A DNA stretch of 64,000 nucleotides. Origin: Alkalihalobacterium sp048323755 (GTDB lineage Bacteria; Bacillota; Bacilli; Bacillales; Bacillaceae_F). Below, piece after piece: positions 52,732 to 62,141 of the stretch (the first letter of the stretch is position 1; each line of letters opens with the position of its first letter). The stretch covers positions 62,001 through 126,000 of the forward strand of contig NZ_JBLWFS010000004.1 of NCBI RefSeq assembly GCF_048323755.1, written 5' to 3'. A program made the position numbers and the translations under genes. The notes under the pieces are model-generated. The model made no database searches. It was not told the DNA's origin and worked only from the letters and a program-made list of their open reading frames with translations.

Positions 52732-53069
52732 TTAAGGATCCCTTTCTTTAGAAGAGAGGCTTTCTTCAAACGATAGAAAAAGTAGCCGGTTAAACAAACA
52801 ATCATCGCTATTTGTCCGAGAAATGTAATAAAAAAGAAGTTGGCATAACCCCATAGAACAAATGACACGATGAAAAGAGCAATTCCCCAGAAAAGGAGTA
52901 ACTCCTGATAGTGCCTCTTCTTTTGATCAGTTTGTACCGTTTCAACTAGCTGTTCAAGTTCAAGAATAGAAGGTGGAGTAACTTCGACATTTTGTTCAAG
53001 CTTTAGTAACGAATCACGCACATCTTTTTCAAATTGCTCTAATTCTTTTTCATGATTAGGGTGTTTCAT
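52728..53069 (-). CDS. YxlC-like membrane protein of the sigY operon
   Basis: A 113-residue protein with a cytoplasmic, acidic helical part (about 1-55) and two transmembrane helices (about 58-76 and 80-100). It overlaps the sigma-factor gene by 14 bases and the yxlD-like gene by four. The arrangement sigY-yxlC-yxlD matches B. subtilis, where YxlC is also a small membrane protein. A membrane sensor or antisigma role is inferred. Confidence 0.75.
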   Translation of the reverse strand: MKHPNHEKELEQFEKDVRDSLLKLEQNVEVTPPSILELEQLVETVQTDQKKRHYQELLLFWGIALFIVSFVLWGYANFFFITFLGQIAMIVCLTGYFFYRLKKASLLKKGILK

Positions 53070-53586
53070 CTTTACTCAACTCCTTCCTAAGCTGTTGAAT
53101 AGCGCTATGAACTCTTGATTTTACCGTACCTTCAGGGATAGTAAGAAGACGGCCGACTTCTTCGTAAGAATAGCCATAATAATGTTTCAAAATGAGCGGA
53201 AGGCGGTACTCCTCGGATAATTGATACAGTTGTTCCATTGTTTCAAGCCATTTCCTATCCTGATCGTTAGATGATTTCTTCATGAGTTCACCATATTGTT
53301 GTTCTTTCAACCATTTGGCTTCTGTCTTTTTTTTTCGCAGCGAATCAATAAATAGATTGGTTCCAATTTGGATGAGCCAAGTTGAAAATTTTGCTTTTCC
53401 ATTATATTGATTAATTTTTTCAATGCATTTTATCATTGTTTCTTGGGTGAGGTCTTCAGCGAGAGACGGTTGCAAGGTCACTTTGATGAGATAATGCTTT
53501 AAAAAAGAATAATGTTGCTGTAAAAGCATGGCTAGAGCCTTCTTATTTCCTTTCTTTGCTTCCTTAATTAATTGGTCTTCACCCAT
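53056..53586 (-). CDS. sigY: ECF RNA polymerase sigma factor, SigY-like
   Basis: A 176-residue ECF sigma factor. Region 2 spans about residues 20-90 (LAEDLTQETMIKCIEKINQY, FSTWLIQIGTNLFIDSLRK). Region 4 spans about 115-168 (LPLILKHYYGYSYEEVGRLLTIPEGTVKSRVHSAIQQL). Size and the two membrane-protein genes that follow point to SigY. The ATG at 53586 follows AAAGGAG. A TGAACG-N16-CGTATA promoter upstream suggests autoregulation. Confidence 0.85.
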   Translation of the reverse strand: MGEDQLIKEAKKGNKKALAMLLQQHYSFLKHYLIKVTLQPSLAEDLTQETMIKCIEKINQYNGKAKFSTWLIQIGTNLFIDSLRKKKTEAKWLKEQQYGELMKKSSNDQDRKWLETMEQLYQLSEEYRLPLILKHYYGYSYEEVGRLLTIPEGTVKSRVHSAIQQLRKELSKDETP

Positions 53587-53638
53587 GAAAGATACTCCTT
53601 TTTTTGAAATCGGAAAGAGATCAAGTTGCTTTACTTTT

Positions 53639-53666
53639 TATACGAATACTAAGTTAGTTTCGTTCA
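53639..53666 (-). promoter_or_regulatory. Candidate SigY autoregulatory promoter
   Basis: On the minus strand TGAACG (53666-53661), exactly 16 bases, then CGTATA (53644-53639). This fits the ECF pattern reported for SigY (TGAAC-N16-CGT) and ends 50 bases before the sigY start codon. The -35 lies in the last codons of the upstream nucleotidyltransferase gene. Confidence 0.6.
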
Positions 53667-56236
53667 TTTATTTTTTCTTTAAGCCACTCAAATGCTTGTG
53701 CCTTATTTTGGACTTCGTTGTTTAAAACGGCAATTTCAAGGTCTAATAATACAGAAGAAAATAAGGGACCTGGTTTAAGACCTGAGTTTTTCAAATCTTC
53801 GCCTGTTAAGTAAGTTGGAAGGCTTTCACGTATTTGTAAATAGTTCATGACAAGTTCTCGGTATGGAAGTTCATTTGTAATAAAAAATACAATAGACTCC
53901 TCCGAATATGGTTTTAGTAGTCGGTGCAGTTTACCTATATCAGAAAGGTATTGCCAAGAATTATGGGATTTTAGATCGGAAACCTCTTTCAATAATTTAT
54001 TGTCTTTTTTCGTTAAAGCAAACCGTTGAGCAGCTTGAAGGTCGTTTTCATTATAAAACGGGATTAAGAAGTACATAAACCAACTGGGCTTCTGGTTCAA
54101 ATTTTTATAAGAATCCTTTTTTTTATAAAATTGTTCAAGGTGCTTAGCATGTGTAAAGCACTGTAATGATTGAGATCGATCAATGCCAAATTGCTGCCAA
54201 AACTCAAGCTCAAATAGTCGTTTAAGAGCTTGTGAAGGGTGATCCTCAGAAAAAAGTTTTTCCAACTCATGGTTAATTCTAGTTGCTGATAAAGCCTTCA
54301 TTTTATCAATTGAAATGAGTGCCAACTCTTTCGTATGATCATCCATTAAAAATTGAAAACGCGTTTCAAAACGCACAGCTCGTAAAATTCGAGTCGGGTC
54401 TTCAATAAAACTTAAATTATATAAAACTTTAATCGTTTTATCTTCAAGGTGTGTCTTGCCTTGAAACGGATCTACTAGTTGACCAAACGTTTTTTGATCT
54501 AAACAGATGGCCATGGCATTAATTGTAAAGTCACGACGGTATAAATCTTCCTTTAATGTTGAATGTTCAACGTCAGGTAAGGCAGCTGGATGGTCATAAT
54601 ATTCAAGTCTTGAAGAAGTAATATCGATTTTGAGTCCTGTTGGGTGAGTCCAAGTTGCAGTCCCGAAGTCTTCATGTGTTTTGACTTCACCACCGTAGTC
54701 TTCAACTAATCGTTTAGAAAAATCGATACCGTCTCCTTCTACAACAATATCTATATCGTCGTTTGGACGCCCTAAAATAATATCTCGAACGATCCCGCCA
54801 ATTAAAAAAACGGAAGTATTCGAATTGGTAGCTGTCGTCCCAATTTCTTTTAATAATACAAATACATCTTCTGGTAATTGATTTTTCATTCTAGCCCGCA
54901 AGTTGTTATGCAATTCATTCATAGCAGATTGCTGTAAGTCTTCTTTTAACGCTTGATTATGTAAAATTTCGATGACGTTTGTACGTGATAAGATTCCAAC
55001 TAGTTTTCCTTGGTCGACAACAGGTAATCGACCGATGTCATACTTTATCATGGTCGTCTGAATTTCTTCTAAAGAAGTATCAGGACGAATAGAGATCACT
55101 TTAGAACTCATATAAGCTTTTACAGGTGCATGCCCTAGTCCGTGATGTGTTGCTTTATCTAAGTCACGACGAGAAATAATGCCGACTAATTCGTCGTCTT
55201 TTACAATCGGGAAACCTGTATGTCCATAACGGTACATCAAGATCGCAGCCTCTTCGATCGTCATTTCTGGAGGAATTGATTTAACAGGGCTTGCCATGAT
55301 CACTCGAGCTGTAATAGCTGGCTTAAGTATTTGTTCCAATTTGTTGATGACTTGTGGAACGACAGCTTCTAAATCTACTTTCTTTAGTGTTGCAGATGCT
55401 GCTTTTTCATGTCCGCCGCCACCCCAATCCGTAACGAGTGGCAGAAAGTTTATTCGGTCAGAGCTAGCTCTTCCGACAATATAAACCCGTTTTTGCATTT
55501 CTACAATTATTAGAACAGCGTCAGCACCTGTAGTTTCTAATAATTTTCTCGTTAATGTTGATAAGCCGCCTTGAAACTTTTTCTGTCGATAGGAACTAAC
55601 TATAATGTTTAAGCCGTCCATTTCAAATTCCGTTGACTGCAGAAGAAGTTGGTTAAATATCTCTTGCTGTTGTTGAAATAACATTTGATCCGAAAAGCGT
55701 TGAATGATTTCTAAATTCATTCCTTGATCCATTAAGAAACTTGCTGCCACTAGGTCTCTTGAAGTTGTGTTGGAATAAGTAAACGATCCGGTGTCTGTAT
55801 AAATACCTAAACCAAAAACAGTCGCTTCAAAGGAGGAGACAGGTAACGAGCGTTTTCTAATTTCTTCAATTAATAAAGTTACGGTAGCGCCCACCATTTC
55901 AATTGAAGCGTTTTTACTTTTTACATCGCCATTTTGCGGTGGGTGGTGATCATAGATTGTGATTTTGACATCTTTTGTGTTGATCTCTTTTGCGTAATTC
56001 CCTGTTCTCTCAAGTGAAGCCACGTCTACTAAAATGAGCTCTGTAACTTCGGACCAGTCGATGAGGTGGTCTAGGATCAAGTCGATACTATCGCGGTATA
56101 TTGCTAAAAATTGATTGACGGCCGCATTTTGTTTATCAGAAACGACTAGTTTTGCATTAGGGTAAAGCTTCTTCGCGGCTAGCATGGATGCTAATGCATC
56201 AAAATCTGTATTCACGTGTGAAATAATGATTTGCAC
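53654..56236 (-). CDS. DHH phosphoesterase-CBS-tRNA nucleotidyltransferase fusion
   Basis: An 860-residue fusion. Residues about 1-310 are a DHH/DHHA1 phosphoesterase (HVNTDFDALAS, DVASLE, YDHHPP, GGGHEKAAS). About 315-440 are two CBS domains. About 465-860 are a class II tRNA nucleotidyltransferase/poly(A) polymerase with GGIVRDIILGRPNDDIDIVV, RRDFTINAMAI and EDPTRILRAVRFETRFQF. Family members of this build often add only the terminal A of CCA, with a separate CC-adding enzyme, as described for B. halodurans. The DHH part may be a nanoRNase-like or cyclic dinucleotide phosphodiesterase. Whether this is an A-adding enzyme cannot be read with certainty. Confidence 0.92.
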   Translation of the reverse strand: MQIIISHVNTDFDALASMLAAKKLYPNAKLVVSDKQNAAVNQFLAIYRDSIDLILDHLIDWSEVTELILVDVASLERTGNYAKEINTKDVKITIYDHHPPQNGDVKSKNASIEMVGATVTLLIEEIRKRSLPVSSFEATVFGLGIYTDTGSFTYSNTTSRDLVAASFLMDQGMNLEIIQRFSDQMLFQQQQEIFNQLLLQSTEFEMDGLNIIVSSYRQKKFQGGLSTLTRKLLETTGADAVLIIVEMQKRVYIVGRASSDRINFLPLVTDWGGGGHEKAASATLKKVDLEAVVPQVINKLEQILKPAITARVIMASPVKSIPPEMTIEEAAILMYRYGHTGFPIVKDDELVGIISRRDLDKATHHGLGHAPVKAYMSSKVISIRPDTSLEEIQTTMIKYDIGRLPVVDQGKLVGILSRTNVIEILHNQALKEDLQQSAMNELHNNLRARMKNQLPEDVFVLLKEIGTTATNSNTSVFLIGGIVRDIILGRPNDDIDIVVEGDGIDFSKRLVEDYGGEVKTHEDFGTATWTHPTGLKIDITSSRLEYYDHPAALPDVEHSTLKEDLYRRDFTINAMAICLDQKTFGQLVDPFQGKTHLEDKTIKVLYNLSFIEDPTRILRAVRFETRFQFLMDDHTKELALISIDKMKALSATRINHELEKLFSEDHPSQALKRLFELEFWQQFGIDRSQSLQCFTHAKHLEQFYKKKDSYKNLNQKPSWFMYFLIPFYNENDLQAAQRFALTKKDNKLLKEVSDLKSHNSWQYLSDIGKLHRLLKPYSEESIVFFITNELPYRELVMNYLQIRESLPTYLTGEDLKNSGLKPGPLFSSVLLDLEIAVLNNEVQNKAQAFEWLKEKINERN

Positions 56237-56285
56237 TGGTTTATCCTCCCCGATAATGGAAATCTATGCTTTTAGGATGGGCATA

Positions 56286-56933
56286 TTATGTTTCTTCTTC
56301 AATAATAAGACCTTTATATTCAAATGGTTTCGGTTCGTAAGGGTTAATCTGTGCATTGGATATGCGAATTTTTGTCAATGATTTATAGCTTTCGATAATC
56401 AACTGTCTGAATTGAATAAGTAATTCTTCAAAATTAGACTCATCGTTTCGAATAAAGTTTACAAAACTTTTAGGCTCAAAAGATAAATAACCTAATTCAT
56501 TTTCATGAATTCCCAACTGCTTCATTTCGGATTGAAACGTTTGTAACGTTTGTCGGACGTTTATAACGTGCTGACCGCTAACCGCTTGATCGAAAGAATA
56601 GAGGGCTTGGAGTGCTTGATTATACTTTGTAATTAAATTATCAGTATGTTTAACAATTTTTTGCTCATGTATGTCTAGATCATTTATGGCAGTAAGTAAT
56701 TCTTGTTCACGATGATAAAAAGTCTTAAACTCTTTTTTTAAGTCATTGAGCTTTTCATAGTAACGGTCATAGGAATCTAAATAATTCTCAGAAGGTTGTT
56801 CACTGTTATTTTTCCCTTTTTCCACCGGAGCTAACGGTTCTATCTTACTAACATGTTGTGCACTCATTCGATTGACGTAGTTTGCACGAATTCGATTCGC
56901 ACGTAAAGAAGAAACTCTTGTAATTCGGTTCAT
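56286..56933 (-). CDS. Hypothetical coiled-coil protein
   Basis: A 215-residue soluble protein with a basic, Arg-rich N-terminus (residues 1-25), a polar linker and a long predicted coiled coil (about 55-140; YYEKLNDLKKEFKTFYHREQELLTAI), then an acidic C-terminus ending GLIIEEET. The helical pattern recalls flagellar hook/filament-cap proteins, but no motif supports that. It is directly upstream of the nucleotidyltransferase fusion (about 50 bases) on the same strand. Confidence 0.65.
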   Translation of the reverse strand: MNRITRVSSLRANRIRANYVNRMSAQHVSKIEPLAPVEKGKNNSEQPSENYLDSYDRYYEKLNDLKKEFKTFYHREQELLTAINDLDIHEQKIVKHTDNLITKYNQALQALYSFDQAVSGQHVINVRQTLQTFQSEMKQLGIHENELGYLSFEPKSFVNFIRNDESNFEELLIQFRQLIIESYKSLTKIRISNAQINPYEPKPFEYKGLIIEEET

Positions 56934-57007
56934 AATTCTCTCCCCCTCTATTCATTTTATCGAAATATTGGGGCAATCGTTGAAGCAAAAAAGAAAAAAA
57001 TGAGAAA

Positions 57008-57038
57008 ACTTAAGGAGCTGCGAGAGACAGCTCCTTAA
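57008..57038 (-). terminator. Terminator after the ABC exporter genes
   Basis: Arms TTAAGGAGCTG and CAGCTCCTTAA around TCTCTCG; the minus-strand tail is GTTTTCTCATTTTTTT. Confidence 0.85.
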
Positions 57039-57865
57039 ATTTGTTGTTCCGATAAACGAAATCGATCATTCCATTTGGCAGCAAATTGTAAAAAGACGAT
57101 GTTCATGAAGAGTAGCACGAAACCAATTATTATCAACATAATATTACTCAAAAACAGTAACCCCGTTAATTGACTGACGACTAGTGCAACAATCGGAAGA
57201 ACAATGATACTGCCAAGCTGATATGCTTCTTGATATCCTTTTACTTTAGCTGAAATAATAATATTAAACAAAATGACTAGTAAACTTAGCAATGGTGTAA
57301 TCCAAATGATTAGAATAACCCATCCCCACGTAGGGAAAATCATTTGGTCAAACAAAGGATAAGCAATGATATTTGTAACGATCCCATATAAGATGGATGT
57401 AAAAAAAGTAATAGTAACAGCAGGAATAAAGGCTGATAGTATTTTTCCAACAAAAATAGTCTTCATGGAGATTGGAGCAAAAAGCAAACTTTCTAACGTC
57501 TTTCGTTCTTTTTCACCGACAAAACTATTTGCAGAAATCACACTTGAAGCCATTACTGGGATAAGCATAAACATGGGTGTAAACCCATAGAGCATGAAAA
57601 AATATATAAGTTGATGGTTAAGAGTAGGGAGGACCTCTATTGACTCTTTCAATCCACCTTCAGGAAGGTCCTGAATAACGTTTACAATCATATCTGTGTT
57701 TCCAACCATGGATAAATCAAAAAATCTAGCCGTGATCAGTAAGGCGCTAGGAAGGACAACGCCCAAAATGAGTGGAACAATGAGCATCGGTAACCAAATT
57801 TGAATGTTTGACGTAATAGCTCTCATATCTTTAACGGCAATGGACCACATCGCTTTTTTATTCAT
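57035..57865 (-). CDS. ABC-2 type transporter permease (NatB-like)
   Basis: A 276-residue membrane protein with six predicted helices. The ABC-2 hallmark ASSVISANSFVGEKERKTLESLLFAPIS, with its amphipathic loop, is near residue 105. It pairs with the ATPase encoded just upstream and forms an exporter. Similar pairs include the sodium exporter NatAB, and YxlFG, which in B. subtilis is in the sigY operon; the substrate here is open. The start overlaps the ATPase stop by eight bases. Confidence 0.88.
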   Translation of the reverse strand: MNKKAMWSIAVKDMRAITSNIQIWLPMLIVPLILGVVLPSALLITARFFDLSMVGNTDMIVNVIQDLPEGGLKESIEVLPTLNHQLIYFFMLYGFTPMFMLIPVMASSVISANSFVGEKERKTLESLLFAPISMKTIFVGKILSAFIPAVTITFFTSILYGIVTNIIAYPLFDQMIFPTWGWVILIIWITPLLSLLVILFNIIISAKVKGYQEAYQLGSIIVLPIVALVVSQLTGLLFLSNIMLIIIGFVLLFMNIVFLQFAAKWNDRFRLSEQQI

Positions 57866-58757
57866 GGTGATTACTCCTTCTAATTGTAAAGTATAGTGCT
57901 TCTAAATTATTGTTTAAAATTTCTGCAGAATACAGTTTTCCGCGATCTGTAATTTGTTTTAAGACGTTAGAAACAGTGTCAAGGTCTGGAAGGGAAAGTT
58001 TAATCCCATCGACTTCTTTAGTAATACTAATGTGTAAGTCTGTTAGCAAAGAAAGCGGGAAATCACCGGTAATCTTTAACTGAATTTCATGTAGATACTT
58101 TTCCTCTAATTCCTGTTTTGTACCTTCTTCAATTTTTTTACCTTCTTCAATAAAAATATAGCGGTCACATACGGTTTCCAGCTGCTCAAGGACGTGAGAG
58201 CAAATGACAATGGTCGTATTTTCCTCTTGGTTTAATTGTTTTAAATAGGAAAGAACGAGACGAATACCGTCAGGATCTAATCCGTTTGTAGGCTCATCTA
58301 GAAATAAAACTTTTGGATGGTGAAGTAAAACTTTTGCTAAACCGATCCGTTTTTTCATTCCTGTACTATACGTTCCAACTTTACGATCAATAAAAGGTTC
58401 TAAATGAAAAAGGTGAATTAATTTTTCTATCCTTTCTAGATCTACATTTAGATAGAGGGAAGCAAAAAAATTTAAGTTATCACGACCGGTCATCTCTTCA
58501 TACAAACCGGCATTTTCTGTCATTGTCCCACAAAAGGACCGGACGTCATCACCATTTTCATTTGGCGAGAAGCCGTTAATTTGTATCACTCCACCATTCG
58601 TACCAATAATACCGTTCATTAAGCGGATCAATGTTGTCTTTCCAGAACCATTTGGACCAATCAGACCAACAATTTGTCCCTTCTTAATGTAAAAGCTTAT
58701 ATCTTCTATTACCTTGTGAGTTCCAAATGATTTATTAATTTGTTTAACTACAATCAT
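57858..58757 (-). CDS. ABC transporter ATP-binding protein (exporter)
   Basis: A 299-residue ATPase with Walker A GPNGSGKTT (near residue 38), the signature YSTGMKKRIGLAKVLL, Walker B VLFLDEPTNGLDPDG and the H-loop ICSHVLEQLETVCD. The C-terminal DUF4162-like region (about 225-295) is typical of ABC-2 exporters. I choose the ATG at 58757, which opens the conserved MIVVKQINKSFG strand; a longer in-frame start at 58910 would overlap the divergent lipoprotein gene. Confidence 0.9.
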   Translation of the reverse strand: MIVVKQINKSFGTHKVIEDISFYIKKGQIVGLIGPNGSGKTTLIRLMNGIIGTNGGVIQINGFSPNENGDDVRSFCGTMTENAGLYEEMTGRDNLNFFASLYLNVDLERIEKLIHLFHLEPFIDRKVGTYSTGMKKRIGLAKVLLHHPKVLFLDEPTNGLDPDGIRLVLSYLKQLNQEENTTIVICSHVLEQLETVCDRYIFIEEGKKIEEGTKQELEEKYLHEIQLKITGDFPLSLLTDLHISITKEVDGIKLSLPDLDTVSNVLKQITDRGKLYSAEILNNNLEALYFTIRRSNHHE

Positions 58758-58908
58758 TAGATTGTTCACCACCTGTGTTTTATTTAAAACTATGACGATC
58801 ACAAAGTAAAAAACGTTCACGAAAGGTAAAATTTTTTCATTAACTTGTAACTTTGTATGAGCGAATACGTCAAATGTATTAAAGAAATCCACTGAAGGAG
58901 TGTTTTCC

Positions 58909-59247
58909 ATGAAAAAGTTAGGAGCATTATTTCTCGTTTTCGTCTTTCTATTCGTCGGCTGTGGCCTGGGGGAAGAGACTAAACTTTCAGAGATGACAGG
59001 ATTAATTGCAGAAAAACAAGAGAGTCAAATACTGGTCATTGAAAATATGACGAAAGATCAATTAGATCCACTTGATTTAGATGAGGTTCTTAATGAAGGA
59101 TATGGAGCGATTTGGTTTGAAGTTGAGGAACAAGGGTTGTTGAACAACCTTCATGTGGGAGATAAAGTGTTGGTAGAATATGATATTGTTTTAGAATCAT
59201 ACCCCGGACAATCTAAAGCGATTAGTATTTCAAAAGTAGACAAATAA
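58909..59247 (+). CDS. DUF3221-type small lipoprotein
   Basis: A 112-residue lipoprotein with an FVGC lipobox (Cys19 or nearby) and an OB-fold-like domain (about 35-110), including the FEVEEQGLLNNLHVGDKVLVEYD strand pair typical of DUF3221 proteins. Its function is unknown. The ATG at 58909 follows AAGGAG at eight to nine bases. It is divergent from the ABC exporter genes. Confidence 0.8.
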   Translation: MKKLGALFLVFVFLFVGCGLGEETKLSEMTGLIAEKQESQILVIENMTKDQLDPLDLDEVLNEGYGAIWFEVEEQGLLNNLHVGDKVLVEYDIVLESYPGQSKAISISKVDK

Positions 59248-59449
59248 TAAAGAGAAACCGCAAAAAATGGAGGCGTTAATCTTATCGATTTTCGTTTCTT
59301 TTTTATCCCTAAATAGGAATTGCAATTCTCCAGTTACCACTAAAACTTTTTTATGTGGTTCGAACAACTTCATGAAAAATTCATTCTTTTAGGACAGAGT
59401 ATGATTAAGAGTTGGTTTAGCTTTATGATCATATTTGGAGGAAATCAAA

Positions 59450-61048
59450 ATGACATTCGTCGCTGCATTGCTTCAAGAACCACTACTATTATTGTTTGTC
59501 ATATTATTTTTAGGATCATGGTTCGGACAGTTAAGTATAAAAGGTTTGCGATTAGGAACAGCAGGAGTGCTTCTTGTAGCGATGGTATTTGGTCACTTTG
59601 GATATGAGGTGTCACAGGTTGTCCAAAGTTTTGGGCTTAGTTTATTTATTGTTGCTGTAGGTCTGCAAGCAGGACCACGTTTTTTTAGAATGATGCGTAC
59701 AAATGGCTTGGTATTCGGTATAATCGCTTTACTGGTTGTCTTCGTTTCTGTTGTAACGACAATTATCGTATCAAAAGTATTTAATCTGTCACCAGCACTT
59801 AGTGTCGGGCTAATGACAGGTGCTTTAACAAGTACCCCGGGACTGGCAGCTGCTCTTCAAGCAACGAATGACCCACTTGCTTCAGTTGGGTACGGGATTG
59901 CCTATCCTTTTGGTGTTTTAGCTGTCGTATTATTTGTTCAGTTATTACCTAGATTAAGCAAAATTGATCTCGTTCAAGATTTAAATGAGGCTAATAATCC
60001 AGTTCGTAATAATGAATCACCAGAAGTCATGACAATAGAAGTCACTAATTCACAAATTAACAAAAAAACATTAAGTGAATTGAAGTTTCCAAAAGTTAGT
60101 TCTGTTGTGATTAGTCGTGTGATTCGTAACCAACGAACAATTATTGCGCTAAATGATACAGTTTTATTAATAGGAGATAAACTCGTTACGGTAGGAAAAA
60201 AAACAGACCTTGAGAAGTTCTGTCAACACGTAGGTAAAAAAGTAGATGTAGATCTTAATAATGCGGATAACATAAAACTTCGGAAAGTAATAGTCGCTTC
60301 GGATGAGATGATTGGGAAAAGTTTTAGGGAATTACGCTTACGTAGAGATTATGGAATCACTGTTACTCGTGTTGAGCGAAACGGGATTGAGCTTAACCAA
60401 AGTCCAAGAATGCGTTTAGAACGCGGAGACGTATTAACAATCGTAAGTAGTGAAGATCGATTAGATAATGTCGAGAAGCTATTCACTAGAAGAAAATTAA
60501 CAGTTACAAACGTACATATCTTTTCTCTAAGTATTATTTTAATCCTCGGTATTTTAGTTGGGATGGTACCATTTTATCTGCCTGGTCTAGGTACGATTAC
60601 ACTAGGTGTTGCGGGTGGTCCGCTATTTGTTGCGTTGATTATCGGCCACTTTGGCAAGTTAGGACCAATACAAGCACGATATTATGAACCTGCTAATGCC
60701 GTCATACGGGATCTCGGGCTCGTCCTGTTTTTAGCGGGGGCTGGAACAACAGCGGGACAAGGCCTTGTAGAAGTCATTCAAACCGAAGGACTAAGACTTG
60801 TATTAGGGGGAACAGTGATTACATTAACCCCGATCATTTTAGGCTATTTTATTGCGAGAAGTTTATTTAAGCTAAGTGTTATTCATTCATTAGGTGCACT
60901 TTGCGGGGGAATGACAAGTACCCCTGGATTAGGTGCTGTAAATCAACTCATTGACTCTAATGACCCTGCGATAGCTTATGCAGCAGCCTATCCTTTTGCA
61001 CTAATATTCGTAGCGATTGCATCTCAGTTAATTATCTTTTTCTTATAA
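59450..61048 (+). CDS. AspT/YidE/YbjL family transporter with two RCK_C domains
   Basis: A 532-residue membrane transporter. Two membrane halves, each with the AspT/YbjL duplication motif (GALTSTPGLAAALQATNDP near 125 and GGMTSTPGLGAVNQLIDSNDP near 490), flank two cytosolic TrkA_C/RCK_C domains (about 195-270 and 285-350). Members include the aspartate:alanine exchanger AspT; the RCK domains suggest a ligand gate. The ATG at 59450 is nine bases after TTGGAGGAA. The substrate is unknown. Confidence 0.9.
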   Translation: MTFVAALLQEPLLLLFVILFLGSWFGQLSIKGLRLGTAGVLLVAMVFGHFGYEVSQVVQSFGLSLFIVAVGLQAGPRFFRMMRTNGLVFGIIALLVVFVSVVTTIIVSKVFNLSPALSVGLMTGALTSTPGLAAALQATNDPLASVGYGIAYPFGVLAVVLFVQLLPRLSKIDLVQDLNEANNPVRNNESPEVMTIEVTNSQINKKTLSELKFPKVSSVVISRVIRNQRTIIALNDTVLLIGDKLVTVGKKTDLEKFCQHVGKKVDVDLNNADNIKLRKVIVASDEMIGKSFRELRLRRDYGITVTRVERNGIELNQSPRMRLERGDVLTIVSSEDRLDNVEKLFTRRKLTVTNVHIFSLSIILILGILVGMVPFYLPGLGTITLGVAGGPLFVALIIGHFGKLGPIQARYYEPANAVIRDLGLVLFLAGAGTTAGQGLVEVIQTEGLRLVLGGTVITLTPIILGYFIARSLFKLSVIHSLGALCGGMTSTPGLGAVNQLIDSNDPAIAYAAAYPFALIFVAIASQLIIFFL

Positions 61049-61054
61049 TATGTA

Positions 61055-61095
61055 AAGGCGCATTGGAGAAGAAATTAATCCAATGCGCCTTTAAG
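61055..61095. terminator. Bidirectional terminator
   Basis: Arms AAAGGCGCATTGGA and TCCAATGCGCCTTT with a 13-base loop, between convergent genes ending at 61048 and 61101. Confidence 0.9.
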
Positions 61096-61100
61096 ATCGC

Positions 61101-61694
61101 TTATCTTGCAAATACGTGATTACCAATTGTAATTGTATGCTGACGAGTAGCGATCCAATGGTTTGTTGCGATACGTGGGTTATAGAAGAAAAGTGAACCA
61201 GAACCTTGTCCTCTGAATGCTAAAGCTTCATTAACCGCACGAATAGATTGAGCGTCAGCGGCTCGATTAATTCGACCGTTTTGTACCGGTGAAAATGCGT
61301 AATGTCCATTGGATACTTCGTTAATTACACCACGAACAGTATTAGGGAATTCTTTATGATCTACACGGTTTAGTACAACAGTTGCAACTGCAACTTTCCC
61401 CGCATACGGCTCACCTTCAGCCTCAGCACGAACTAAACGTGCCATTAAATCTCTATCACTAGCTGATACACTAGCAGGGATCGATAACCTTTCCCCAGCA
61501 AAAATCATATTTGATGTTTTATTGTTTGCTCTTTTAATAGATGCTATAGGAACACCATAATGGTTTCCAATGGTCCATAAACTTTCTCCAGATCGTACGG
61601 TATGAGTTGAATTTGCATCTGCAGTTGATGTAAACCCAAATACTAACAAAGTTACAGTAACGATAAAACTAGATAACCAAATTTTCTTTTTCAT
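61101..61694 (-). CDS. LysM-SleB cell wall hydrolase
   Basis: A 197-residue exported protein with a signal peptide (about 1-27, ending TADAN), one LysM peptidoglycan-binding domain (about 30-73, HTVRSGESLWTIGNHYGVP) and a C-terminal SleB/CwlJ hydrolase_2 domain (about 80-197). The domain has the catalytic glutamate region RLVRAEAEGEPYAGKVAVATVVLNRV and the SGSLFFYNP motif. SleB proper carries a PG_binding_1 domain instead of LysM, so this resembles the extra SleB-like enzymes of bacilli (YkvT type). It acts on cortex or vegetative wall; the site is not certain. Confidence 0.9.
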   Translation of the reverse strand: MKKKIWLSSFIVTVTLLVFGFTSTADANSTHTVRSGESLWTIGNHYGVPIASIKRANNKTSNMIFAGERLSIPASVSASDRDLMARLVRAEAEGEPYAGKVAVATVVLNRVDHKEFPNTVRGVINEVSNGHYAFSPVQNGRINRAADAQSIRAVNEALAFRGQGSGSLFFYNPRIATNHWIATRQHTITIGNHVFAR

Positions 61695-62020
61695 GTTGTA
61701 ATTCCTCCTCTTGTTCTAGCAAGCTCTCAACCTAGGCTAACAAGATTTAGAGTTGATTACCTTAGGAGATGTTTTCCAATTAATAGAGAAGGTTCAAAAA
61801 ACCTTTATGGGACAAGTGTTTGAGAGGTATATTACGAATCTATTACTAATTGTGTAATAGTCTCTAAGATTTCAGAAAAAAAAGAGAAACGAAAACATTA
61901 AAAGTACAATAAATTCTTTTATTTAAAGAGCTCGATCAGATTGTGAGATATTGTGAAAATCGTAAAAATGGAAAGATGTTACATCGATTTCACTCTTTTT
62001 TATGCTACATTGAAGTAGTC

Positions 62021-62131
62021 GTGGAACAACAAATGGTCAACTTAGTAAATGAAGAACGTGCTAGAGTTGGTTTGCCTGCTTTAAAGGTAAATACTTCGTG
62101 CAAATGTTTAAGGGGTAATTATAGTAGTTAG
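62021..62131 (+). pseudogene. Remnant of a CAP/SCP-domain (YkwD-like) gene
   Basis: The 36 codons read VEQQMVNLVNEERARVGLP followed by ALKVNTS, the conserved opening helix of the CAP/SCP domain in YkwD-type proteins. After that a few unrelated codons lead to a stop, so about 100 residues of the domain, including the active-site histidines, are missing. No signal peptide or ribosome binding site precedes it. A terminator-like repeat (62142-62175) survives downstream. The rest of 61695-62260 holds no gene. Confidence 0.7.
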
Positions 62132-62141
62132 TAAAATAGTT

